From Telopea speciosissima (taxonomy: Eukaryota; Streptophyta; Magnoliopsida; Proteales; Proteaceae), in the NCBI RefSeq assembly GCF_018873765.1, contig NC_057920.1, forward strand, positions 14,583,307 to 14,647,306: a DNA stretch of 64,000 nt, given 5' to 3'. The stretch's first letter is position 1; each line of letters starts with the position of its first letter. Both the position numbers and the translations under genes were made by a program. Below the pieces are notes generated by a model. It had not been told where the DNA came from. It worked only from the letters and a program-made list of their open reading frames with translations, and made no database searches. Shown one piece after another: positions 41,938 to 53,500 of the stretch.

Positions 41938-44900
41938 TCACAAATCTGAATGAGTACTACTTGCCACATGGATATGTTTGAAGGAGGGAGGCTTCCTGAT
42001 CTTTGTGGCTTGCTCAAAAGCATAAGCAATCTCAATCAGTTTAGGCTCCGAACCACGCAGACCCCCAAAACAGATCCCAAATGGAAGTCCATCGCTCCCA
42101 TATCCCGCTGGTACATTGATTGCTGGGTACCCACCGATTGCAAGAACTGAAGAAGCACTTGCTCTTGGAGTCACCATTGCATCCAATTGGTTCTCTATCA
42201 TCAACTTCTCAAACCCATCTCTTGATAGTCTCTCCATGTTCTCAATTGCTTTTCTCACTTCCTCGTTGATTCCACTGGTTTCTTCAGATTCTAAAAGTTT
42301 CTCCTGACCAAGATCTTTCATCCTTTCCTGCAAACAAGTATAGGCTTAAAGACTGTTAATTCCATCATTTGATCAAACCCAGTAAGTATCAAACAATCAA
42401 AGCCAACTGATCAGATCTCACCTGATCTGGATGATTTTCATTGAATGCAATTATATCAGCAAGGGATCTCACGGGAGAGGTTACGAGGTCTGATAAGTAA
42501 GAATTGAGAGCGATTTTGAACTCAGCCAGCATCGTCATCTGTTCGCCACTTCGAGAGTGATCAAGTATGGAACTGATGTTGGCTATTTCAAGATTGTCTA
42601 CCAAAACTGCACCTCTTTGCCTTGAGATCGATCCATTGAGATGAACATAGTTAGCTTTTAATGTTTACTGAGATGTATTCAAAAGATTTTAATGTATTAA
42701 GATATGTTCTGTTACCTTAATGTGTTGAAGTGTTCCTCGAAAGCTTGGGCAAAGACTGATCCTTTGGGGAAATTAAAGAAGGGCTTCCTGACAATCCCAA
42801 GTCTCTTTCCTTGGAGCCCGTCTGCCTTCAGAAATTGCTTGTAACCATCCCTGGGGAAGAATTTCTCAGCATCTCTAGTTGCCTCAGCATCTCTTGGATC
42901 AAACCCAACGATCTCGTCTAACACATAAACTGCATCTGATACAGTCCTGCATATGGGCCTGTTTTTCACAACCCAGTTCAGAAATTCCGCAATTATATTA
43001 CTTGAATAGATGGGCCTGGTTTTATAGATTCTTTTTTGTTTCATCAATCACCAATTAAATTTTCATTAATTTTGAAAACAAAGCCTTCTTAATAGGACTA
43101 CCCAGGTCTAAGAGCAAGTCGTTTCAATGTTCCGAGTATCCAGAATATAGCAAAATACAACGTTGGCTCCGTTTGGTTGCAAGGGGAATTAAATAGAAGA
43201 GAAGGAAAAATTTTCAAACAATAAAAGAAACTTTTGTAATCATTACCCCATGTGATTGTATAAACTACTTAATTTTCTTACCATGTATAGTAAAGATACA
43301 TTTTATATGTAATATTTATTTTACATTTTAAACCAAAGGGAATAGGATGCAAAGTAAAGTAAAATTTAATAACCAAATATGAAATGATTTGGAGTTATTG
43401 ATATCGTCACATGGTGTCACATGGGGTAATGATTATAAAAATTCCTTTTTAAAGTATGAAAATTTTCCTTCCCTTCCCTTTAATTCCCCTTGCAACCAAA
43501 CGGAGCAGGAAAATTCAAAAAGAAATTTGGGCTCATATCACATTGGGCTGAAATTGAGTGTCATTAGTCTTCGGCCCGTTTGTTTGATGGGTTGAATGGG
43601 GTGGGAATATTGTGAGACCCACAGTGTAGTGGGTTGGGACACAAGGGTGAGATTTTTACTTTTTCTATGAATAGTAACCAAAGTCTTGTTTTTTGTGGGA
43701 CTTTGGATAACATAGGATTGGAATTTTCAAGTGCCACGTCAGCAGATAAAGCATTTAATGCTATTCCCTAAGCTTTGGTAAGTTCACCCGTCAAGTTAAA
43801 CAAACAAAGTTGGGATGGGATTTTGAAATGCCACATCAACACTTTCTCACCCCACTTAAGTCCCTGTCAAACAAACAGGGCCTTGAAATGAATCTATCAA
43901 GGCTAGAGATTACTCCAATCTAGCCCATCTGATAGTGGGGAATTCAAGGTCCAAATCCAATAACATCACATTTCTGAATGGTTTTCTGTCTTCATATGAT
44001 CAATAACGGTTCGATCCGGTTTTAAACTGTTTAGCCGTTTATAAACTGTTAAACCGGTTATATTTTATTTGACTACACCATTTACACCTAGTCTTTACAT
44101 TTTGGTAAGTGTACTTAGAATTTAGAACAGATATGCAAATATGCCATCAGGAAAAAGATTTAAAACTTGGACATGGTTTAAGAACCGGTAACAAACCCTT
44201 TAAGGATTGTTTAGGAGCCTATTACCTCATACAGGAAACAAAACTGAGACCAAAACCATTTAAAACTGGAAAACCAAAAACCGAAACTATTTAATAAATG
44301 GTTTTGATTTCACTGGATCGTTATAAACGGTTTGGTTTTGATTTGCATAATATATCGAACAGAACCATTTAACAACCTTAGCCCCAATAGCCTACATGGT
44401 AAGGGTGTCAAAGTTATGATCAACTGAAATCAATCGGTTGAGCCCATAGTTACCAAAAACAGGAACGGCAAAAAAATGGAGTCTTACGATACATGTTTTA
44501 AACGGTAAAAAATTGCAAACGGACGGTCAAATAAAATGGTCAAAAAATAGAAAACGATAAAAAACAGAAAACGGACGGTACAGGTTTTAAACGTTTATAG
44601 TTCAAAAACGAAACAAAAAAAATGACACTATTCTCATATAAATTGAGGAATTTTTATTTGAAATACATGATTTTCTTTTTGGTATCCGTACATTGACATT
44701 GAGTTGAAGAAAGATATCATAAAAAATGTAGCCCTTCGAGTCATCTTTACGTCGGTGAAAGAATCAGGCCGATCAGAGTCCGAGAGAGAGAATATGGTCA
44801 GTTAGGTCCAAGGTCTTAAAAGCGCTAAAAAAAGGGAAATGTGTTTTAAACGGGAAGGCTTGCTGTTTGCACTTTTTACCATATGTTGGGGATGCATACG

Positions 44901-46395
44901 ACAAAACGTGTTTAAAATGGTAAAAAGGAAAACGTGTTTAAAACGGAGTTTTAAATGCGTTTTTGCTAATAATGGTTGAGCCTGGACCGAAACGACTAGA
45001 CCCTTATTGGTTTGGTTTCAATTTGGGGTTTTATATAGTTGATAGAAACTAAAACCAAACCGCAAAACGTATGGAACCTGATAAAAAAAAATTGAAACTA
45101 GATTGATAAGAAATATGGAAAAAAAAAAAAAAAAAAAAAACACAGAATTTTCGTATTGATTTCCCTATGCATGCATAATTTATGTAAAACCAAAATTGGA
45201 CCAGGCTGAACCCAATAGTAGTTCAATTACAAACCGATAAAAAGAATCAGACCAAACCAAAACTTGCTAACTGTTAGGTTTTGAGTTGGCTTAATAACAG
45301 ATCAAAATGGATTCAACCAGACCGAACCGAACTGACCAATTGACACCCTTAGGCCTTACTAGTTACTACATGTAGAGCAAATGGAACTGGTCTAACGATT
45401 AAGGAAACCATAGAAGAAATTAATTAAAATCACATACCCAATGGTATCCTGACGGGGAGAGATGATGATGACGCCGGCACGGCTAGTGAGACCAACGGTG
45501 GGTTTAATCCCAACGACGCCATTGAAATCGGAGGGGCAGATGATAGACCCATCTGTCTCTGTTCCGAGTGAGACCGCAACCATATTTGCCGACACCGCTA
45601 TCGCCGATCCCGTGCTCGACGCACATGTCTTGTCCGATAACACGTAAGGGTTCTGCAATTCCCAAATCGAACCCCGCCCGCCATTAATTTATACAAATCT
45701 CACCAAATCTTTAATTTAAGTAAGGGAGAAAGAACGAGTGAGTACTGGATTAGTACACGGAATTAGAAAATTTGAAACCCTAAATTGAGTAGTTGCAGTT
45801 GAACAATGAACTCACTTACTTTACCCTGACCGGATCTGGCGCACCAACCAATAATGGGAGAGTGAGATCGGAAGTTGCACCACTCGCTAAGGCTGGCCTT
45901 ACCCAATATGACGGCCCCTGCACTTCTAAGTTTCTCCACAACGCCTGCATCGCGAGGGACGACGGAGCCCAGAAGCGCAAATGATCCGATAGTGGTATTG
46001 AGCTTGTCCTTTGTAGCTATGTTGTCTTTAATTAATATGGGAATGCCGTGCAGACCAGAGAAGGAGGAGGATCTACCACCATCTCTAACGATGCTATTTC
46101 TCTCCAGATCGGCCTTGTTGGCTTGATCCAGTGCATCAGGATTCACCTCTATTACTGCTCGGAGTGTTGGATTGATCTTCTCAATCTCCTCCAGATACAA
46201 CTCCACGAGCTTTCTGGAGGTGAGCTTGTTTTCTCTGAAGGCTTGGTGGATCTCGCTCACGCTGGCTTCCTTAATCGAGAAGCCATGGCATTGAAGGGTG
46301 GAAATGAGGTTAGTAGAGATCAGAATTTGTAGGGAAACTAAAACTTGTAGGACAACAAAGGAGGAGAGATAGGGATGGAATTGGACCGCCATCAC
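41938..46395 (-). CDS. amidase signature family protein, secreted type (copy 3)
   Basis: Third and most diverged paralogue, at the upstream end of the array. Five exons: 46,395-45,820; 45,652-45,438; 42,958-42,716; 42,620-42,422; 42,327-41,938, giving 540 residues with canonical borders. The intron phases are identical to copy 2, which supports common descent. The signal peptide is hydrophobic but unlike copies 1-2 (FVVLQVLVSLQILISTNLIS). Triad: K123 in GIPILIKDN, S204/S205 in CASSTGSA, nucleophile S228 in GTETDGSI. The C-terminus extends past KPPSF by about a dozen residues. Intron 2 is 2.5 kb and holds several transposons. ATG codons 1 and 2 are both possible starts; the first is used. Substrate unknown. 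Confidence 0.93.
43166..43506. mobile_element. MITE with long inverted arms in amidase 3 intron 2
   Basis: Ends read GCTCCGTTTGGTTGCAAGG and the exact complement CCTTGCAACCAAACGGAGC. The complementarity continues inwards (GTAATCATTACCCCATGTGA with TCACATGGGGTAATGATTAT). It is 341 bp with no coding capacity. I could not identify a target duplication. Confidence 0.78.
43573..43882. mobile_element. MITE (GGCCCGTTTGTTTGA ends) in amidase 3 intron 2
   Basis: The left end GGCCCGTTTGTTTGATGGG is matched by the right end's complement GGCCCTGTTTGTTTGACAGG. Inner arms share GTGGGxTGxGAxAxTGTTG. It is about 310 bp, 65 bp from the preceding MITE. Confidence 0.65.
44400..45351. mobile_element. element with TAAGGGTGTCAA inverted ends, interrupted by a second element
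   Basis: TAAGGGTGTCAA at the left end and TTGACACCCTTA at the right are perfect 12-bp inverted repeats. The body contains many AAACCGAACC / GGTTTGGTTT tracts. It hosts the nested element at 44,445-44,973. Its ends match those of the 60,823-61,835 element except at the first bases. No target duplication was found. It lies in intron 2 of amidase 3. Confidence 0.6.
44445..44973. mobile_element. nested element with 9-bp target duplication (Mutator-like)
   Basis: A 529-bp insertion is flanked by GGTTGAGCC on both sides (44,436-44,444 and 44,974-44,982). Its ends carry a loosely inverted AGTTACCAAAAACAGG and CGTTTTTGCTAATAAT. The body is rich in AAACGG and its complement. The 9-bp duplication suggests a Mutator-like element. 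It inserted into the TAAGGGTGTCAA element, so it is the younger of the two. Confidence 0.65.
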
Positions 46396-46399
46396 CTGT

Positions 46400-47196
46400 A
46401 ATTCACCTGAATCACTTCAAACTCCGGAACACAATTAAACACAGCAACCAAAAGCCATTGGCCAACTGGGAAAGGTTCCAAGGGGTGGAGGTTGCTTGTT
46501 AATGTAAGCTGATGTGATGATCGATGTTTAGAGGATATCATATAGTATAGAAATGGTGAGAAAATTAAGGGAAGGTTTCAGAAGAAATGCTTATTATATT
46601 TGATTGATATCAAGTGTATTCGAGAAAGTCTAGTTTTGGGGAATTTCATATGTAGATAAGAGTTTGGAATGTGCAAGCTGGCTTATAGTATTGCAAAATG
46701 TGCATTATCTTTCCCCGAGTCCAGGGTTAAGGGAATTTTCTTTTCATGAAAACCTCTTGTCCTTTTGTGAAGCCTGAATCTTAATAAAATTCTCACCATC
46801 TTCCATCTTTTCATGGGGGCGTGGTAGTCATTTTCATGCTCTTACGTCTGGGTGCAGGGGCAGCGCGGCAGCGCACACCACACATGCCCAATTAGCATTC
46901 TTTTCAAAGGGGGATGAGGGAAGGGGATAAGAGATACTATGTGTGGAACTAAGGCTCGAATCCGAGATCTTAGGGTTCTAATGAGTGTCTATCGCATTAG
47001 CTCATTCCAACTGCGTTAGGCAGCTGTCCACAAAGAACTACAATATTTGTTGGGTAAGGCTTGGATTCATGGTAAATATGGGTATGAAAAAATATGTACA
47101 CGAATTAGATAAAAAAAAATAGACACGGTAAAGTCATTATTTATTCATATGTTTAAAATGGTTATTATTAAAAAATTAGGAAGCAATTTCAGACAC

Positions 47197-47228
<32 letters not shown>

Positions 47229-47985
47229 TTTTTGTCAACAATAATCTTTACCACGCAGTGAAGGTTTACCACACCATCCTATGGTTCATTGTAGGGTTTT
47301 TCGTATAAAGTGCGTATCAGTGCACGAGGTTCCCACAACTACAGCTTCTAGGGAGGGCCATAATGTATGCAGTTTTACCCTTGTTTTCGTAGAAAAGCTG
47401 TGTCTGGGCTCAAACCCGTGATCACCATAGGGTTTTAGTAGTTCCCCAAAATACAAAAGTACTTGATTTAGAATCGTTCCTGCCAACATTTATATCTTAC
47501 AAAAGTATTCCCCAAGAAAAGAAAGAATTAAAAACAAAAAAATCTGATTCCAATATACAACTCTTGATGTCTCTTTTTATTTCTCTCAGATATAGCATGT
47601 CAATGGCCCCTCTGGCACATTCAATGTTAGACTCAATAGAGATTTAAGGTTTTGATCATATTATCCAATTGGAAATACATCGAATTATCATTCTAGTCCA
47701 TCTCAAACCCATAAACTAATACGAGAGATCTAGTAAAACGAAAATCCAATAACTTTTCCATTGCATGATTTGCATCATTCCCTATTACATAACAAATTAC
47801 ACCAACCCTTTTTCAATTTTTTTTCAAATTCCCTACTTAATTCCCTACTTTTTCCTCAGAGGAAACTAAAGAAGAATAAGAGCAACCGAAAGAGAGAGAA
47901 AAATTAAACCTCAAGAATCAACAAGCAGAGCTACACACAATTACTGCAGCTGATATCCATCCCACTTGAACAGATCAAAAGCTAG
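46400..47985. other. spacer between amidase 3 and the lectin-like gene
   Basis: No gene recognised. It should hold the amidase 3 promoter on the left and the lectin-like gene's 3' UTR on the right. A partial MITE end (CACATGCCCAATTAGCATTC) lies at about 46,885-46,905, and a (CT)n(CA)n microsatellite at 47,201-47,230. Confidence 0.4.
47201..47230 (+). repeat. (CT)n(CA)n compound microsatellite
   Basis: A CT run passes directly into a CA run. Simple sequence repeat with no visible role. Confidence 0.9.
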
Positions 47986-47987
47986 CC

Positions 47988-48989
47988 TCACAGAAGAAAA
48001 CCACAATAAACCATCAGAGTAGCAAGAGAAACCAAAGCAACACCAAACTTGAATGGCAAATTCCCTGATGACCCACTGTCAAAAGGATTGTTGTCCACAA
48101 GGGGTTGTCTTTGGTAACTAGACCCTCCACCAAAAGGCTGTGCAGGTTGGTTCAAATATGAGAATGGCTGGTTAAATGCTCCTGAAACTGGTGGCTGGCT
48201 TAGGCCATATTGAGGTTGAGGCAGTTCTTGAACACCCATTTGTCCTTGTGATGGCTGTGACAGAGGAGCTCCTACTCCTCCCACACCCACACCAACACCC
48301 ACAGGGCCCAAACCAACTGGGACTGGGAGCTGCTGCTGCTGCTGCTGCTGTTGGACTGGCACAGACTGCCCAAATGGAGCATTATTCTCAACAGGCTTAG
48401 CAAATGGAGGAGTCTCAGGAGCCAAACCAGGAGACCCCATTGACCCACAATTCTGGTTAGCCTGTGGGGTATCACTAGCCTTCCATGCCAAGTTCCCATA
48501 TTTGTCCCTCAACCTCATATCACCAGTGTCTACCAACTCCAATGTCTCAAGAAAGTTGTCAGCATCTGCATCTGTGTTCCACATTGAACTGCTACCATCA
48601 AAAATCTCAAGACCCATATCGTCGAACACTAAGCTACATGTGTTTCCACTGCTCACTGGAGCACAATCCGATTCCCATACACTCTGCCCTGCTTCCTGGA
48701 CTTGAATGTAACAGAAATCATTGCCAAAGCCTCCGGCACCGAGCATAGTTGGTCGGCGAAGAAGGAAGGCGGCGTATTTCCCCAAAGGAGAGATCAAGAA
48801 TAGTTGAGATGAACCAGAAGGTACTGCTGGTTCTGGAGGGAGGCTTGTGAGGATTTGTTGCTTTACAGTTCTGTCGATTGTTCCAGCAGGAGACAATGCA
48901 TGAGCAAGAAAGACAGAGGATGAAGAAAGGAGGATTAGAAAGAGAGATAGGAAGAGGGTGGGCTTATGGGACTTCTGGTTAATCTCCAT
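47988..48989 (-). CDS. secreted lectin-like protein with Pro/Gln-rich region and probable GPI anchor
   Basis: A 333-residue protein from one exon. Residues 1-31 are a signal peptide (LFLSLFLILLSSSSVFLAHA). A bulb-type-lectin-like beta domain follows (about 45-190), with FLISPLGKYAAFLLRR, GGFGNDFCYIQVQ, GQSVWESDCAPV, LVFDDMGLEIFDGSSSMWNTD and LVDTGDMRLRDKYGN. The carbohydrate-binding signature (QxDxNxVxY) is not evident. The next part (about 205-305) is rich in Pro, Gln, Gly and Val, including Q8 and GVGVGVGGVG. The last 20 or so residues are hydrophobic after a small-residue stretch (SGSSGNLP), a typical GPI signal. The start at 48,989 puts the signal peptide at the N-terminus; an upstream Met would not. 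It is probably a cell-surface protein; its ligand is unknown. Confidence 0.82.
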   Translation of the reverse strand: MEINQKSHKPTLFLSLFLILLSSSSVFLAHALSPAGTIDRTVKQQILTSLPPEPAVPSGSSQLFLISPLGKYAAFLLRRPTMLGAGGFGNDFCYIQVQEAGQSVWESDCAPVSSGNTCSLVFDDMGLEIFDGSSSMWNTDADADNFLETLELVDTGDMRLRDKYGNLAWKASDTPQANQNCGSMGSPGLAPETPPFAKPVENNAPFGQSVPVQQQQQQQQLPVPVGLGPVGVGVGVGGVGAPLSQPSQGQMGVQELPQPQYGLSQPPVSGAFNQPFSYLNQPAQPFGGGSSYQRQPLVDNNPFDSGSSGNLPFKFGVALVSLATLMVYCGFLL

Positions 48990-48999
48990 ATCTCTTATG

Positions 49000-50560
49000 T
49001 TGAGTAGTACTATTGGTGTTGTCTTGTGTTCTGATGGACATGGCAATGGTGTTTAGAGGGTTAAATAGATATGGAGGAGCAGTTGAGAGATGAAGGATTC
49101 AGTACTTCATGACCAGAAATTGAACCAATAGGAGATGGAGTCAGGGTAAGAGTCAAACCTTGATGTAATATTGGATTTAGTCTAGGCATTCCATGCTTGG
49201 ATTAATTTTATTATATTGAAGAAAACTTTATAGCTTAGCAGGTTATATTGGTGGGAAGCATTATATAATATGGGGGCGGTTCATAAGGGAGTGAAGTAGG
49301 CCTAACCAATTCAATAACTATGTAGTGATACATTGATCTATAGAAATTAGCCAGATCAAGAAACTATAATGCCTGATTGGCTATTATATAAATTATAAGA
49401 ATGTAACCCTTAATTGGAAAGAAAGAAGAGATCGGGCATGATATGTTTAGAAGGGTAAAATTAACAATTTAATTAGTCAACCAATTTTGACCACATGGAG
49501 AGCTAATTTGGGCCATCCCATATATGTAATCGATCATTTATATATATAGGAACCCCCCCCCCTTTTTTTAATTTTCAATTACTTTACTGGATTTTAGACC
49601 GGTAGTAGAGGATCCAAATTGCACCTCCAGCACCACCACATAACTGAAGATATACTTCCGTTAATATGCATTACATATATGTTTTTATTTTTTTTTTTGT
49701 TTTTTTTTGAGGCAGTTTTTTTTTCCACTATTATCATATAGCTTTTGTTGTTATAGAAGTACTCAAATTAACAAAAGGGAAAAGGCTAGCAGCATGCCCA
49801 CCATGTGTCTTCCTCTCTCCTCCTTTGGAGAATACCCCCTTGCACTCGTCTCCAATCCTGTGATTGGTGTATGCCGTTAAAGCTGGTAGCATGCCCAACT
49901 CTCTCTCTTAATAGAAATACAAAAAAGTAATTGACTAAAAAATCATTATTTAGTACAGAAACATTGTCATACACAACCTTAAATAACCATCAATCCCAAG
50001 AGATACAAATGCACTCCTCTCCTAGGTTAAATCGTTACTTTGAATCTCCACTGTCACAGTTTTATACAATTTGCAAAAAGTTGTCATTGGACTAATTAGG
50101 TTCCATCCAACCCCTAATTGTAACGATCGAATTGCAAGAGCGGGGCTGGAATAAGTAAATATAAAACAAAGTCAAACTTACTTGTTTTCTCAAATTTATT
50201 TTTTTCCGTATCTTGCAGATTTAGGAAATTATCTCAAAAAACACATAGCAAAAATGTGTTCGCCTCACACGGAATAGAATTTCGACAAAACTTGTATTTT
50301 CTCCGGAACCAATATAAGTATTATCTATAAAGCACAAAAGGCCACCATAAACAAAACCTATTTACATCAGAACCGAACAAAGTCAAAAGAAATACAAAAT
50401 TAGATGGATTTTCTTCCTTGTTTCTTTCTTCCCTTACTTTTTGCTTCTTTTTTTTTTTTTTTTTGGGGGGGGGGGGTGGTGGTGGGGTGAGGGTGGTTGG
50501 AATGGAAAACTAAAATTTGGGAAATGAGGTTAAAAAACCGGAAATCATGCGAGGAGATAT
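49000..50560. other. intergenic region
   Basis: This is the promoter side of the lectin-like gene and the 3' flank of the PSI gene. AT-rich and without genes. It contains C10T7 at 49,553-49,569 and a T19G13 composite tract at about 50,444-50,477. A short piece (GAGGATCCAAATTGCACC) at 49,608 also occurs at 37,514. Confidence 0.4.
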
Positions 50561-50572
50561 GCAGCCCATCCA

Positions 50573-53500
50573 TCACGTCCAAAACATCTGTCTTGGTACA
50601 GTCAATGTCTTGAGATGGACTGAGCTCATTGGAGAGCTACCGGTGCTCTTGGACAGCCTCAAACCTTGCACTGAGGTCATTGAAGAGCTACCAGTGCTCT
50701 TGGACAGCCTCAAACCTTGCTTCCCTTTCTGCTTGCCCACACCAAATTCCTGGCTTTTGCTTCTTATAGGAACCAGCCTTCTCCACTGGATCTTCTCCAA
50801 CATATCTCGGTCTTCTTGAGAGAGTTTACGAACCTTACTGGTTTTACTACTATTTGTCGCTAGAGACGATTCTTGCTGGTTTTCAGGCTCTGGAAGTGGC
50901 GTCTTGATGTTGGTTTCACTATTATCAAGCGAAGGGGATAAGCATTGCTGGGTTTCAGCCTGTAAAAGTTGAAGCACGACCTTGCTATTGGTTGTACCAT
51001 TATTATTCCCTGTGGATGAGCCTTGATGGTATTTCGTCTGTAAAACCAAGGATTCACAATTGATTTTCCCAATATTATGTTCTTGGGATGAGCTTTGATG
51101 GGTTTCAGGCAGTAAGAGCAGAGCTTCACCATTGATTTTACCATTGTAAGGTACTGAGGATGAGCTTTGACAGGTTTCAGGCCGTAAAAGCAGGGCTTCA
51201 CCATTGATTTTACCATTGTTATACAATGGTGATGAGCCTTGCTGAGATACAGACCTTAAAAATTGAACATTATGTGTTGGGGATCGAACAGGAAAGAGTG
51301 GCCTGAATCCATAGTCTCTGCTTCTCACTTGACTGATTAGACGGTGAAGCCATGTCACCAGCTCGAGGATATAAAGCTCTGTCTTCTCCCTGTCTGCATG
51401 ATAGAGTGTCTGAAGACGCAACAGATTATTAGGTCCAGATGTCTTCTTCTTGAACTCAGAACTGCCAGTCAATAAGAATCACTGTTAAAACTCCGAGAGA
51501 TAGGATGCAGTTTGTCCATTTTTAACAACTCAAAAAGAAATGGTGTTGATCCAATCAAGAAGGAACATGTCAAAAAACCAAACAATGTGGAACAGAGAGG
51601 AAGAAGATAACAAGGGAAGGCTGAAATTGAGGCCTCAACTGACCTAGTGTTTGCCCATTCTCCAACCCAACCAAAAGATTTATGTGCTCTGATTTGGATT
51701 CCAACAAGCCAAAAAGAAAACAAAGGAAAGATAAGCATCTGTTTATTGACAGAAGAACAAGGCTAATTGCCCAAATAAGCAACAGAAGTATAATGCATGG
51801 TAAGAGAGCTTTTATTGACCTACTTGGTTGTATTTGAAGCTACAGGCACAAGCCACCGTAGTGTTTTTTCCATCTCATCTTTGATCTGAGAAACTGTGAG
51901 CTGCAAGCATGCACATGGAGTTGCAGACATAAATATGTGTGTACAAATGAGAGACTTAAGGTAAACAAAAGTTGATCCCCCAGGGATCAGGGATCAACTT
52001 TTCCATGTATGTATGCAACCAAGATGTGCAATAAAAATTTTCCATGTATGCCTTCTTTATTTGTCCTTGCATGTTCCTACAGGCATGCACCTTAGGGAAT
52101 CAAACCGCCCATTGCCTAAAAGCTAATCAAATACAGGGCGGAATGACTTGTTCAAGGTAGGTGAGGCCGTGAAGGTTACCTAGATATTGCATACCTCTTC
52201 CTTGGCCGGAAATGACTGTAATCGAGAACGTAGAACTGCTTTAACACCAGGCGGCAATGCATGATACAGTGTATCCCTTGCATTAGGAGGAAGAGAACTT
52301 CGCCGACACACCTAGCACACAAAGATAAAGAGAAAGAGATCACTATCAAATTGCAGTGTGACACCTCTTAGGTTTGAGGTTTAGAAATATAGTTTTGACA
52401 GAAAATAACTATTATCTTGTGGGAGGACCAATCTGGAATTTTTTAATAAGGAATTTCTGTTTCAATGTTTTCCCAGGTGAATAAGGAACTTCTATTTTCA
52501 ATGATTTCCCAGGTGAATAAGGAATTTCTGTTTTCACTAACCCGTTTTTAATTGATTATATTACATCAGGATGTTTTTGAAAGCTGAAGAGCCACACAAG
52601 CTTGAAGGATAAACAAGCCTTGTCCCAACTAGATGGGGTCGGCTACACAAATACTGCTTGCCATTCAACTATATTTCAAGAAATTCCCATAGGGTTGAAA
52701 TCCACCCACAAAAATGTTAGTAAGTTAATGAATTTCTGAAGCTAACATACAGTGAAAAGTTCATCAGCCTTACGAGCAAAGCCAATACAAGGCCAACTAT
52801 GGAAGAAGGCAATGCAATTTCTAAAGAAGAAGTAAGTGAAGCATTGGCCAAGCTGAGGAACAGAGTTACATGTGTGAGGCTACAAAACTTGGTTAGTTTC
52901 TCTGCCAAAAAAAAACAAAGACGGAACTGCCAAAAAAAAACAAAGACGGAACCTTACTTATATTTTTCATTTTCCTTTCATTAAGGCTCCGTTTGTTTCG
53001 GCATAAAATTTTACATCTAAAATTTTACATGTTGAAAAATTTTCCAAGTAAAATTTTACACCGAAACAAACCGAGCCTAATTGCAGAATCTTACGAAATT
53101 ATGACATAAATCATGTTGTCTGATATTCAGTAGCCAGAAACACGTGTACTACAAGATGCACCTTGCTCACAATCCCATCAACGATAGAAGGGTTATGATA
53201 TAATGTATTAAAAAATGATGCATGGATCTGAAAGTTGGGGAGTGAGAAAACAACATATAAACAAGCTTACTGTAAATGAAATGAGGGTGTTGAAATGGAG
53301 GAGTGGTAAAACTAGAAAAGATTAAAATACAGAATGAACAAACTAGAGCTAATCTAGGAGTAGCTCCAATACATGATAAGTTCAAAGAAAGTCGTTTAAA
53401 AATGGTATGGAGATGTGCAATGGACGCTTTTCAATGCTCTAGTAAAGAGGGGTAATAAGAGCTTAGGGATGCTAATAAGTCAAACCTGGCTATCCTGGGT

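Noticed and set aside
48176-48748. Plus-strand frames opposite the lectin-like gene
   Set aside because: They are antisense shadows of the Pro/Gln-rich coding sequence and share no known motif.
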